The notes under the pieces were generated by a model, which made no database searches, was not told the origin of the DNA, and saw nothing but the letters and a program-made list of their open reading frames with translations. A stretch of 64,000 nt of DNA, taken from positions 1,463,501 through 1,527,500 of the forward strand of contig NZ_FNTF01000002.1 of assembly GCF_900105495.1 (NCBI RefSeq), given 5' to 3'. The position numbers and the translations under genes were made by a program. How positions within the stretch are numbered: the stretch's first letter is position 1; every line of letters starts with the position of its first letter. Below, piece after piece: positions 1 to 8,357 of the stretch. This DNA is from Pseudomonas frederiksbergensis. GTDB lineage: Bacteria; Pseudomonadota; Gammaproteobacteria; Pseudomonadales; Pseudomonadaceae.

Positions 1-1145
1 GAATTGCTCATCAGATAGCGAGGTGCAATGGACGTCAGGCGATCGGCCGGGGTCACCCATTTCAGGGCTGGCAAATCGGGGTCCGGTTGGCCGTCCCAGA
101 TGTGGGGCGGCAGGGCGTGCTCGCGGTTGCCTGCACTCAGGCTCAACCAGCAGAACGCCGCTTCCAGCGCGCCGGCCGCCCCGAGGGTATGGCCGGTCAT
201 GGGTTTGGTCGACGAACACGGCACCCCCGCCGGGAACAACGTCGCCACCGCCAGGCTTTCCATGGCGTCGTTGTGTTGGGTGGCGGTGCCGTGCAGGTTG
301 AGGTAATCGATCTGCTGCGGTTGCAGTTGGGCGCGGCTCAAGGCTTTGCGCATCGCTTGCAGGGCGCCGCGGCCGGTCGGCTCCGGTGCGGAAATGTGGT
401 GGGCATCGGAGCTGGCGCCACTGCCGAGCAGGGCAATCGGCTGGCTGTCGCCGACATTTTTGCTCATCAAAAACAGCACCGCCGCTTCGCCAATGTTGAT
501 GCCGTTACGGTTCACCGAAAACGGGTTGCAGCGTTGCCCGGACACCGCTTCCAGCGCCGAGAACCCATTGAGGGTCAACTTGCACAGGCTGTCGACACCG
601 CCGCACAGCACCGCGTCGCAAATGCCCAGGTCCAGCAGTCGCTGCGCACTCATCAGCGCTCGGGCGCTGGAGGTGCAGGCCGTGGAAATCACATAGGCCG
701 GGCCGCTCAATTGCAGCCAGTCGGCGAGGAAGTTCGCCGGGGCGCCGAGTTCCTGTTGCTGATAGTCGTAACTGGCCGGGAACTGATGCTCGCGGATGTA
801 ATGGGCCAGGCCGCGACTGGCTTCGTCGATGCCCGAGGTGCTGGTGCCCAGGACGATACCGATGCGGTCGCGGCCGTAGGTCTGGATCGCCTGGTCGATG
901 TCTTCGCGAATTTGCAGCGCGGCTTCCAGCAGCAATTGATTATTGCGGGTGTTTTGCGGCGCAAGCTCGGCCGGGATCGGCGCCAGTTCGCCTTGGACCG
1001 CGGCCACGGGCAGCGACCGTTCTGCCACCCAGCCAGCCTCATCACGCATGCCCGAACAATCACCGGCAAACAGGTTGCGGGCGACTTCGGACTTGTCACG
1101 GCCCAGGGCGCAGATCACCCCGAGGGCATTCAGGTAGGCCGTCAT
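1..1145 (-). CDS. Beta-ketoacyl-ACP synthase of the aryl-polyene cluster, 3' end cut by window
   Basis: Elongating ketosynthase expected to condense malonyl-ACP units during polyene chain growth in the cytoplasm. The start ATG at 1145 overlaps the stop of the upstream lipoprotein gene (ATGA). 381 codons are visible, close to the usual ~395-400 of FabF-type enzymes, so only the last residues lie outside the window. Cys157 lies in VISTACTSSA, the classical nucleophile motif. The two histidines follow in NLHGTATQHND (about 297) and KPMTGHTLGAAG (about 332), so the catalytic triad is complete, unlike the partner protein at 15196-15921. In related clusters a dehydratase, a ketoreductase and a second ketosynthase lie next; these would be beyond the window. 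Family call is firm; the place in the pathway is inferred from context. Confidence 0.9.
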   Translation of the reverse strand, partial: MTAYLNALGVICALGRDKSEVARNLFAGDCSGMRDEAGWVAERSLPVAAVQGELAPIPAELAPQNTRNNQLLLEAALQIREDIDQAIQTYGRDRIGIVLGTSTSGIDEASRGLAHYIREHQFPASYDYQQQELGAPANFLADWLQLSGPAYVISTACTSSARALMSAQRLLDLGICDAVLCGGVDSLCKLTLNGFSALEAVSGQRCNPFSVNRNGINIGEAAVLFLMSKNVGDSQPIALLGSGASSDAHHISAPEPTGRGALQAMRKALSRAQLQPQQIDYLNLHGTATQHNDAMESLAVATLFPAGVPCSSTKPMTGHTLGAAGALEAAFCWLSLSAGNREHALPPHIWDGQPDPDLPALKWVTPADRLTSIAPRYLMSN

Positions 1146-1747
1146 GGCGTCTCCCCGCTGAGCGGCGTGACTTGATATTTCGGGCCTTTGGGCAGGTTCA
1201 ATTCAAAGCTCATGGGTTGTGAGTAGCGAACTTCCCAGTGCGCTGGCAAGGACCGTTGCGAGCCATGCTGCCACGCGGCGGGATAGTTGCCCGACAGTTC
1301 ATCTTTAGGGGTCAGCGCAAACAGCAGCGCAGCGAACAGCTCTCGCGCTTCTGGATTGGGCGGCAGCAGACCGTCAGCTTGCCATTTGCCATCGACCAGT
1401 TTCTGGCGTGCCTGGGGAATGCCCAGCAAGTCCATCATCGACCAGCGAATGCCAGGGCCTTCACGCTGGATCACCAGCACCCAGTCCTGCCGTTGGTCGG
1501 CCACCAGACGCTGGATGTGCAATTGCAGCGGCAACGACAGGTTCGGGGTTTGCTCGGGCAAAGGCGCCCGGCTGGCACAGGCACTCAGCAACAGGACCGC
1601 GCCAAGCAGCAGAAATCGCAGAATGCCCGCTATCCCTGTGGGAGCGAGCCTGCTCGCGATGAGGGCACTGCATTCAACAGTTATGTTGGCTGACCCACCG
1701 CTATCGCGAGCAGGCTCGCTCCCACAGGTTTGAGTTGCACTGAACAT
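1142..1747 (-). CDS. DUF3261-type lipoprotein with a REP element in its leader
   Basis: Small outer-membrane-type lipoprotein typical of aryl-polyene clusters. The ATG at 1747 overlaps the methyltransferase stop (TGATG), so translational coupling points to this start; an in-frame GTG lies at 1750. The signal sequence (RFLLLGAVLLLSAC, lipobox LSAC) begins only about 40 residues later. The intervening codons translate the REP pair at 1636-1727 (CGSEPARD and its mirror image). No ATG, GTG or TTG lies in frame between the repeat and the signal peptide, so either the long leader is translated or a rare start is used. The mature part (about 145 residues) is intact. Its exact role is unknown; proximity to the MMPL exporter and the LolA-like protein suggests envelope delivery of the pigment. 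Confidence 0.8.
   Translation of the reverse strand: MFSATQTCGSEPARDSGGSANITVECSALIASRLAPTGIAGILRFLLLGAVLLLSACASRAPLPEQTPNLSLPLQLHIQRLVADQRQDWVLVIQREGPGIRWSMMDLLGIPQARQKLVDGKWQADGLLPPNPEARELFAALLFALTPKDELSGNYPAAWQHGSQRSLPAHWEVRYSQPMSFELNLPKGPKYQVTPLSGETP
1636..1727. repeat. REP pair (inverted) inside the lipoprotein leader
   Basis: Two REP-like units in opposite orientation, each with the core GAGCCTGCTCGCGAT and ending in CCCACAG, separated by about 45 bases. The element lies entirely within the reading frame of the DUF3261 lipoprotein, between its start and its signal sequence, and does not break the frame. Confidence 0.85.
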
Positions 1748-2472
1748 CACACAACACCCTCAAGAGGTTTGCGCGCGACCACATTGACCAGGGTTTCTTC
1801 CCGTTGGCCGAAGGGCTTTGGCCGGCGCAGACCCAAGCGTTCAAACAGCCCGAAATCCTTGGCGCGGCTCCACCACAAGTATGGATAAGACACATTCTGC
1901 GAGCCGAGTTCGAAACCCTGCTGGCGAATCATGTCCAGGTACCCGGCGGCGCTCTTTTGCACGTGCATCGGATGACGGAACAACCAGCGGATCACCCAGG
2001 TATCAATGTAAGCCTCGGTGGATTCGGCGAACAGCAGATAGCCACCGGGTTTGAGCACGCGGTAGAACTCGGCCAGTGCCTGTTGTTGCTGCACCAGATG
2101 ATGGAAGGTCTGGTGGCAGAACAGCAAATCGACGCTGGCGTCCGGGACGTTGATGCTCGCGCAGTCGCTGCCGATCAACTCCACCGCCATGCCTTGGCGG
2201 ACGGCTTCTTCGCCGGCCAGGTTCAGGCTGTGCGGGTCAGCGTCCAGACCGATCAGGCGCTGGGGCGCAAAGGTCTGGCGCAAGTACTGAAACGACTTGC
2301 CCTGACCGCAACCGGCATCCAGCAGCACCGGGTTGCTCGGCGGTGCTTCGCTGAACAGGCTGCGCAAATCGGTGATTGCCACTCGCAGAACATGGTGCTG
2401 CCAGGTGTGGCTGCGCAGGAACCAGAAACCGAAGCGGGTCTCTTCGACGTAGGTGTCGCTCAAGTAGCTCAT
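1747..2472 (-). CDS. Class I SAM-dependent methyltransferase (aryl-polyene cluster)
   Basis: 241 residues. Motif I is LLDAGCGQGKS (about 50-60), followed by the acidic LIGLDAD and the post-motif PDASVDLLFCHQTFHHL, giving the standard Rossmann methyltransferase layout. The closing YRVLKPGGYLLFAES strand is typical of the UbiE/type-11 group. In aryl-polyene pathways a methyltransferase modifies the aromatic head group; that assignment comes from the cluster context, not from sequence. The start ATG at 2472 overlaps the stop of the flavoprotein gene by four bases, and the stop overlaps the lipoprotein start. Confidence 0.85.
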   Translation of the reverse strand: MSYLSDTYVEETRFGFWFLRSHTWQHHVLRVAITDLRSLFSEAPPSNPVLLDAGCGQGKSFQYLRQTFAPQRLIGLDADPHSLNLAGEEAVRQGMAVELIGSDCASINVPDASVDLLFCHQTFHHLVQQQQALAEFYRVLKPGGYLLFAESTEAYIDTWVIRWLFRHPMHVQKSAAGYLDMIRQQGFELGSQNVSYPYLWWSRAKDFGLFERLGLRRPKPFGQREETLVNVVARKPLEGVV

Positions 2473-3716
2473 GTGGCGTCCTTTGCACAGAGCTCCGAGA
2501 GCATCCGCAGCCGACGCTTGGGTTCGGTGACGAACGGATTACGTTCGTCCCAGGCATAACCAGCAAGGATCGAACTGATCATGCGGCGAATATCCGGCGA
2601 GCCGCCCTCGAAATAAATCACATCCTGGAACGTCCCGGCGTACCAGCCTTCGACGTAGCAACGGAACGTGTCGACGCCGCGCTTGAGCGGGATGGCGAAC
2701 TCGGTCTGCCAGTCGACACTTTCGCCTTGCAGTTGGCGATGCAGCACCGCGGCGGCCATGCTCGCCGAGCGCATGGCGATGGTCACGCCGGAGGAGAACA
2801 CCGGGTCGAGGAATTCCGCCGCGTTGCCGAGCAGGGCAAAGCCTGGCCCGTGGAGGGTTTTGACGTTGGCCGAGTAGCCGCCGATGGTTCGGGCAGGCGT
2901 GTCCCACACAGCGTTGTTCAGCACACCGGCCAGGCTTGGGGTTTCAGCGATGAACCCACGCAGGCAATCGTCCAGGTTCTCCATGCGGCCTTCGAAGTGT
3001 TCGGCTGCCGCGACCACGCCCACCGAGCAACGACCGTCGCTGAACGGGATGGTCCAGAACCAAATGTCGCGGTGGATCGGATGGGTGGTGATGAGGATTT
3101 TTTCCCGTTCGAAGGCCGGGTTGTCGATGTGGTCTTCGACGTGGGTGAACACGGCCTGGCGCACCGGGAAATTCGACGGCGCTTCAAGATCGAGCAGACG
3201 CGGCAGCACACGGCCGTAGCCGCTGGCATCCAGCACGAAATCGGCTTCGACGCGGTACTGGCTGCCGTCTTCGCGAAGCACGTCCAGTTGCGGTTTCGCC
3301 AGGGTGAAATCGACGCTGACGATGGCTTCGCCGTAACGAACGTCCACCCCTTGCAGCGCGGCCTGATCGGCCAGCAGCTTGTCGAAATCGGCCCGCTGGA
3401 CCTGGAAGGTGGTCGGCTTGCCATTGCTGAACGTCTCGCCGAAATCAAAGGCGCTGTATTGCTCGCCCCAAGCGAATGCCGCACCGTTTTTCAACTGGAA
3501 TCCGGCGGCATTCACCGCCTCGAGCATGCCCGCTTCTTCGACGAAATCCAGGCAGTGGGACAGCAGGCTTTCACCGATGGAAAACCTTGGGAAATGCTGG
3601 CGTTCGATCATCAATACGTCATGGCCTTTGCGCTTGAGCAGCGCGGCGGCGATGGCGCCCGATGGACCTGCACCGATCACCACGACCTGACGATGTTCCA
3701 TTTCAACTGTTGGCAC
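2469..3716 (-). CDS. FAD-dependent oxidoreductase, tryptophan-halogenase-like
   Basis: 415 residues. The N-terminus shows the dinucleotide-binding GAGPSGAIAAALL motif (about 16-28), then ERQHFPRFSIGESLL, which matches the flavin halogenase/geranylgeranyl-reductase-like fold. A later conserved segment is GFALLGNAAEFLDPVFSSGV, the second FAD-binding motif (GDAA in relatives, GNAA here). I do not see the WxWxIP signature of true tryptophan halogenases; the nearest segment is FWFWTIPFSDG (FWxWTIP), so halogenation is not assured. Such flavoproteins recur in aryl-polyene and flexirubin clusters. It overlaps the membrane protein upstream by 14 bases and the methyltransferase downstream by four. Confidence 0.8.
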   Translation of the reverse strand: MPTVEMEHRQVVVIGAGPSGAIAAALLKRKGHDVLMIERQHFPRFSIGESLLSHCLDFVEEAGMLEAVNAAGFQLKNGAAFAWGEQYSAFDFGETFSNGKPTTFQVQRADFDKLLADQAALQGVDVRYGEAIVSVDFTLAKPQLDVLREDGSQYRVEADFVLDASGYGRVLPRLLDLEAPSNFPVRQAVFTHVEDHIDNPAFEREKILITTHPIHRDIWFWTIPFSDGRCSVGVVAAAEHFEGRMENLDDCLRGFIAETPSLAGVLNNAVWDTPARTIGGYSANVKTLHGPGFALLGNAAEFLDPVFSSGVTIAMRSASMAAAVLHRQLQGESVDWQTEFAIPLKRGVDTFRCYVEGWYAGTFQDVIYFEGGSPDIRRMISSILAGYAWDERNPFVTEPKRRLRMLSELCAKDAT

Positions 3717-4863
3717 GGGAGCTCCTTGCCGGGACGGCGATGTTCAGAGGGGTTCGGTGCATACCGGCGAGTGCCGGCAGCAGTGTCGCGATCAGGCCCA
3801 TCACCATCAGCGCGAAGTACAGCGCCGGGCTGATGAGCTGTTGTTGCAGCAGCAGGTTGAGAAAGACGATCTCGCTCAAGCCACGAATATTCAGCAAGAC
3901 GCTTTCGCGCCAGCGGCTGGCGCCCTCAAACGAGGCGCCGGCCCAGCCGAGGCCCAGCCAGTTGCCCAGCAGCTTACTGGCAATCGGGAACAGCAGCAGT
4001 GCCGCCAGTTGTACCCAACCGAGGCTGGCCATGGCCGCGTGGACATTGATTTGCACGATGCCGAACGTGAGGATCAGCGGGATCGCGATATACGTCTGCA
4101 AGTGACTCATCCAGATCACCGGCAGCGGCAACACCAGCGGCACTTTGAGCGCGGCCATCCACAGCAGGTAACCGATGCCGAAAATCAGCGCATTGAGCTT
4201 GAAGTGTTCCGCCACGACCAGCAGCGCGAAGAAGCACACGCTGTGCAGCAATGGCTGGCGCAAGCGCAGCAGACGCAGCAGCAACGGCAGGCAGGCGCCG
4301 GCCAGCGGCAGTAACAGGCTGCTCAGGTGCAGGCTGCCCTGGGCGATGGCAAACAGGGTCCAGCAAGTGAGGTCGATGAGGATCGCGGTCTGCACCAGTC
4401 GCCGGGTAGCGGCAGGTGGGTACTTGATGTGCCGCAGGTACAGATACAACACCGGAATCGCGGTGATGGCGAACAGCAGGCCGACCGCCAGGGAACTGAT
4501 CCAGGGTTGCGGCGGCAATAGCCAGACCGCTGTCGCGAGACCGCAGGCAAATGGAATGCAAAAACTCGGCAGGGCGATTTTCAGGCTTTGACGGTCAAGT
4601 CGCAGGTCAATCACGTCACTGAGAATGTGCCCCAGCAACAAGGCAAAACCCAGGCTGTAGAGGTTTTTCAGCCAGACCGGCGCGACCAGCGCGGCGCCGC
4701 TCAATTGCCATTGGGGCTCGATCCAGAAGTACATCAGCAGCGGCAGGCCGAAGGTCGCCAGCAGCAACTGGCTGACAATCGGGATCACGCCGAAGTGACG
4801 CCCGACACGGGTGGCCACGGCGAACAGCGCCAGGGCCATGATCCAGAACACGACGATCATCAT
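3703..4863 (-). CDS. Polytopic membrane protein of the aryl-polyene cluster, antiporter-like
   Basis: 386 residues from the ATG at 4863, chosen because it overlaps the exporter stop by four bases (ATGA) and begins directly with a membrane helix; a longer upstream reading would lie inside the exporter gene. About ten to twelve hydrophobic helices fill the protein (for example FWIMALALFAVATRVG and LPLVLPLPVIWMSHLQ). The length and helix pattern resemble Na+/H+ exchanger-type (CPA) proteins, but I see no clear ion-binding motif. Position between the exporter and the flavoprotein implies a role in pigment biosynthesis or transport; the substrate is unknown. Confidence 0.7.
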   Translation of the reverse strand: MMIVVFWIMALALFAVATRVGRHFGVIPIVSQLLLATFGLPLLMYFWIEPQWQLSGAALVAPVWLKNLYSLGFALLLGHILSDVIDLRLDRQSLKIALPSFCIPFACGLATAVWLLPPQPWISSLAVGLLFAITAIPVLYLYLRHIKYPPAATRRLVQTAILIDLTCWTLFAIAQGSLHLSSLLLPLAGACLPLLLRLLRLRQPLLHSVCFFALLVVAEHFKLNALIFGIGYLLWMAALKVPLVLPLPVIWMSHLQTYIAIPLILTFGIVQINVHAAMASLGWVQLAALLLFPIASKLLGNWLGLGWAGASFEGASRWRESVLLNIRGLSEIVFLNLLLQQQLISPALYFALMVMGLIATLLPALAGMHRTPLNIAVPARSSRANS

Positions 4864-7199
4864 GTCGCCGACTCCGTGACCGGGGCAACGTGAACCTGGC
4901 GTCCGGCCCACGGCGCAAGAATGAAGCTGAATGCCAGCCCCAGGCTCACCGACAGACCGAAATTGCTCACCGCCGGCGTGCTGGACACCGCCAGCAAACC
5001 GAACGACAGCCAGGTGGTCAGCGCCGCCAGCAAGGTGCCCAGCAGGCTCACGGCAGCGCCGCCGACCTGTTCACGCATGAGGATCGCGTAATCGACGCTG
5101 ATGGCCGTCACCAGCAGCAGGCCGAACAGGCTGAACAGCGTCAGCGGTTGGCCCATCCAGCCGAGACTGGCCAGGCTGCACAGTGCGGCCAACAGCGGCA
5201 GGGCGACGATTCGCAGGGCGCCGCCGAAACCGAACGGCAGGATCAGCACCAGCACGATCAACACGCAGGAAGCGAGTTTCAACTCTGCGGCACTGATCTG
5301 GGTGTCGGCGAACACCTTGTTCAACTCACCGAGGCGATCCACCAGTTCCACGCCCGGCAAATCCAGCGCCTGGACGCGCAGCAGAGAGGGGTTGTTCAAG
5401 CCTTGCAGACTGACCATCGCCGCTACGCCGTCCTCGGTCGGTCCCAGCCACAGCGGGCGATAGGGCTCGGCCAACGGACCGACCAGCGCCGCGTCGATGT
5501 CTTCGGTGGGCAGCGCCTGCAATTTCGTAAGCTCAGCTTGCAGCGCCTCGGCGGGCACGCCGACATCGAGCAGCGGTTGCCAGAACTGCGGCAACTTGTT
5601 CAGCGCTTCACGCACTTTGCGCTGTTCGGTGGGTTGGCTGACCAATTGATTGAGCGACAGATAACCCTGGAGTTTGTCCAGGTTGACCAACTGATCCAGC
5701 CGCTCGCTCAGCGCGGTTTGGCGTTCCAGCAGTTGCTGCTGATTGGCCGCGCGCACCAGGAAAAACTGGCTGGTGGGTTGATAGCCGGTGATGCGCGCAA
5801 TGGTTTGTGCTTCGTCAGTCAGTTGCTGCGGCGCACCGACCCATTGGCGAATGTCGTTTTTGGTCTCGAGCTGCAACAGGCCGGCCACACAAAAGGCGAT
5901 CAGCAGCGCCAGCAGCACCGGCGTACTCGCGAGTTTGAGCAGCGCTTCACGCCGCCCCAGCAAATACTCGGCTACCCGCAGCGGCCACTGCGCTGGACGC
6001 AAATCTGCGCCCTTGAGCAGCGCCGGCAGCAGGCACACCGCGGACAAATAAGCGCCGAGCAGACCCGCGGCAGAGAACACGGCGATTTGGGTCAGCGCCG
6101 GGAACGGTGTCCAGGCCAGGGCCAGGTAACCGATGCAACTGGTGATCAGGCTCAGCGTCAGGCCCGGCAACGTCAGGCGCAGGGCCGGCCAACTGTGCCA
6201 GGGTTTCAGGCTCCAGCTCTTGGACAGGTAATGCAGCGGGTAATCGACCGCTACGCCGATCAGGCTCGAACCGAGCACCAGTGTCATCACATGCATCCGG
6301 CCGAACAGCGCCACACAGGCCACCGCGCCGAAGAGCATGCCGACCAGCACCGGGACGAAGGCCAGCAACACCCGCCAGCGCCGGAAGGCCAGCAACAACA
6401 GCAACAGAATGCCCGCCGTGGCGCCGCCACCGACCCAGGTCATTTCCCGGGCGGCTTGCTTTTGCCCACTGGCCGCATAGAGCAAACCGCTGGCGGCAAG
6501 CAATTGGACGTTGGCGTGGGCGGCTTCTTCACGGCTGTGCTGGAGCAGGTCGGCCACTTGCAGCGGCAGGTTCATGTCGAAGGCGTTGCCCGTGGTGCGC
6601 GAGCGCAGCAGCACCCAACTCTTGCCGTCGGCATCGGCCACCAGCGCACCGCTGCCGATGTCCAATTGCACCGAACCGCGCTGCGGCTGGCTGTTCTGGA
6701 TGCGTCCGGTCAGGCCCAGCCAGTCATCCTGGCTCGGCACCAGACTGAAACCGGTGAAGGGGTCGAACAGCGCTTGGACTCGCTGCTGGATAAAGGCGTC
6801 GGGATGCTCGATCAGTTGCTGTCGGTCAGCCGCTGACAACATCGCGAGTCGGCCATTGAGCAACTGCGTGCGCAGCGCCGGCAAGTCGGCTTGCAGGTTC
6901 CATTGGACCTTCTCGAACAAGCCGCTCGCCTGCCATTGCTCACCCAGTTTCTGCGCCATCGCGACCGCTTGCTGGCGATCGGTGTGACCGACCAGCACCA
7001 GCATTTCGCGGTTCAGTGGTTCTTGCATGCGCTGTTCGGCGCGCAGTTCCAGCGGGTCTGGCGCCGTGCCCGGCACCAGTTCCATCAGGTTGGCCGACAG
7101 CGGGGCGCCGTCACGCCATTGCCAGCCGGCGAGCGCAAGCACCGCCAGCAGCAGGATCAGAAACAACCATGGAAGCCTCCGTTCACTCGGCAAAGTCAT
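4860..7199 (-). CDS. MMPL/RND-family exporter of the aryl-polyene cluster
   Basis: 779 residues with duplicated topology: an N-terminal helix, a large periplasmic loop (about 35-245), a helix bundle (about 250-400), a second periplasmic loop (about 430-620) and a second bundle to the C-terminus. GVAVDYPLHYLSK in the first bundle and AISVDYAILMREQV in the second are the paired GxxxDY-type segments of MMPL/RND proteins that carry the proton-relay acidic residue. It probably moves the lipid-linked or finished polyene across the inner membrane, helped by the LolA-like protein encoded just before it. The start overlaps the lolA-like gene end by 17 bases. Confidence 0.85.
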   Translation of the reverse strand: MTLPSERRLPWLFLILLLAVLALAGWQWRDGAPLSANLMELVPGTAPDPLELRAEQRMQEPLNREMLVLVGHTDRQQAVAMAQKLGEQWQASGLFEKVQWNLQADLPALRTQLLNGRLAMLSAADRQQLIEHPDAFIQQRVQALFDPFTGFSLVPSQDDWLGLTGRIQNSQPQRGSVQLDIGSGALVADADGKSWVLLRSRTTGNAFDMNLPLQVADLLQHSREEAAHANVQLLAASGLLYAASGQKQAAREMTWVGGGATAGILLLLLLAFRRWRVLLAFVPVLVGMLFGAVACVALFGRMHVMTLVLGSSLIGVAVDYPLHYLSKSWSLKPWHSWPALRLTLPGLTLSLITSCIGYLALAWTPFPALTQIAVFSAAGLLGAYLSAVCLLPALLKGADLRPAQWPLRVAEYLLGRREALLKLASTPVLLALLIAFCVAGLLQLETKNDIRQWVGAPQQLTDEAQTIARITGYQPTSQFFLVRAANQQQLLERQTALSERLDQLVNLDKLQGYLSLNQLVSQPTEQRKVREALNKLPQFWQPLLDVGVPAEALQAELTKLQALPTEDIDAALVGPLAEPYRPLWLGPTEDGVAAMVSLQGLNNPSLLRVQALDLPGVELVDRLGELNKVFADTQISAAELKLASCVLIVLVLILPFGFGGALRIVALPLLAALCSLASLGWMGQPLTLFSLFGLLLVTAISVDYAILMREQVGGAAVSLLGTLLAALTTWLSFGLLAVSSTPAVSNFGLSVSLGLAFSFILAPWAGRQVHVAPVTESAT

Positions 7200-7935
7200 G
7201 TTGCTCCGCGTCGCTCAACGGTTGGGCGCTGGTGACGTCCTGCATGCGCAAGAGGGTGCTGTCGCCTTGGGTTTCGAGCAGCTCGATGCTGTGCACCAGT
7301 TCGCCGCCGGCAATGTTGATCTGCGTGAACACCTGTTTGAGCAGCATGGAGCGCGGGGTCAGCGTCAGCTTCCAGTTCTGTGCATCGCCGCTCAGTGAAA
7401 GCTCGAAATCCCGTTGCAGCCCGCTGCTGTCGCCTTGCAGGACGGCGAGGAACAAACGGTTCTGCTCGGCGCCGGCACTCTTGCTCGGCAGCATCTGCCA
7501 ACCGCTGGCGTCACGTCGGGCAATGCCTTTGTCGCTGATGCGGTAATCCTGTTGCAGGGGGCTTTTCAGCAGCCAGAGCAAACCGTGGTTTTTAGCGAGG
7601 ACGAAAGTGCCCTTGCTGGTCAGCGGCTGGGGCAGGGCACGCAGGTGCTTTTCCTGGATGAAGCTGCCGTGGATCACGTCAGGTTTTGCCAATTGATCGC
7701 TCAACTGCTGCAAATCAAAAGCCTGCGCCAACGAAGAAAAACCCAACGCCAATACCAGCGCCACCACGAACCTGTAGCAGCTGGCGAAGCCTGCGTCGGC
7801 CGGTCCGCGCTCGGGCGCAGCAGTCGCCCTGGGTTTCTTCTGATAGACCGCATGTGCAGGTTTTGCGACGGCTTCGCCGCCGAACGCAGCCTCGCGGGCT
7901 CGGCAGCTGCTACAAAGGGTTTTCAGCAGGTTCAT
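7183..7935 (-). CDS. LolA-like outer-membrane lipoprotein carrier with a repeat-derived leader
   Basis: 250 residues if started at the ATG at 7935, which overlaps the thioesterase stop by four bases. The mature part (FDLQQLSDQLAKPDVIHGSFIQEK) is the LolA fold, which binds acyl groups in the periplasm. The Sec signal (RFVVALVLALGFSSLAQA) does not begin until about residue 55. The preceding residues (SSCRAREAAFGGEAV to DAGFASCY) are the translation of the long palindromic repeat at 7773-7914. No in-frame ATG, GTG or TTG after the repeat is apparent at the usual distance, so export may depend on an internal rare start or on an unusually long leader. Confidence 0.85.
   Translation of the reverse strand: MNLLKTLCSSCRAREAAFGGEAVAKPAHAVYQKKPRATAAPERGPADAGFASCYRFVVALVLALGFSSLAQAFDLQQLSDQLAKPDVIHGSFIQEKHLRALPQPLTSKGTFVLAKNHGLLWLLKSPLQQDYRISDKGIARRDASGWQMLPSKSAGAEQNRLFLAVLQGDSSGLQRDFELSLSGDAQNWKLTLTPRSMLLKQVFTQINIAGGELVHSIELLETQGDSTLLRMQDVTSAQPLSDAEQHDFAE
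7773..7914. repeat. Long palindromic repeat (TGTAGCAGCTG family) in the lolA-like leader
   Basis: The outer arms TGTAGCAGCTG and CAGCTGCTACA bracket 142 bases. The same family occurs at 50372-50504 and 57016-57161. Here it lies in frame inside a protein-coding leader. Confidence 0.85.
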
Positions 7936-8357
7936 GCGAGCACCCTTTCAACGGCGTCGGTGAAGACCCTGGGTGAGGCCAACTGCATTTCGCGGCTGCT
8001 CATGTCCACGGCGACCTGCACGGAACTGGCGCGGGTCAAGCGTTCGCCGGTTTGCAGATCGCTGATCAGGTAGCTGATCTTCAGACGGTTCTCCCATTCC
8101 ACCAGATTGGCCCGCACGTTGAGCTTTTGGCCGAACACGGCGCCGCGCACATAACGCAATTGCAGATCGATCACCGGCCAGGCGTAACCCGACTCGACCA
8201 TGGCCGTGTAGTTGTGGCCGATCTTGTCCAGCAGTGCGCAGCGGGCGACTTCCAGGTATTTGACGTAATGGCCGTGCCAGACGACGTTCATCGTGTCGAC
8301 ATCAAAGAACGGCACGAGGATTTCCGTATCGGTGTGAAGCACTCCCTTGCTACGCAT
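7932..8357 (-). CDS. Hotdog-fold acyl-(ACP/CoA) thioesterase (4HBT type)
   Basis: 141 residues from the ATG at 8357 (MRSKGVLHTDTE). This start lies eight bases inside the ammonia-lyase end and fits the family length; an upstream in-frame reading would run through the lyase. The motif VPFFDVDTMNVVWHGHYVKYLE matches the 4-hydroxybenzoyl-CoA thioesterase/YbgC signature, with Asp near residue 17 as catalytic candidate. It probably releases or edits acyl chains in polyene synthesis. It is followed at once by the LolA-like gene with a four-base overlap. Confidence 0.87.
   Translation of the reverse strand: MRSKGVLHTDTEILVPFFDVDTMNVVWHGHYVKYLEVARCALLDKIGHNYTAMVESGYAWPVIDLQLRYVRGAVFGQKLNVRANLVEWENRLKISYLISDLQTGERLTRASSVQVAVDMSSREMQLASPRVFTDAVERVLA

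Noticed and set aside
4890..6836. A 648-codon Gln/Arg-rich open frame antisense to the MMPL exporter
   Set aside because: Composition typical of antisense shadow; would conflict with the whole aryl-polyene operon.
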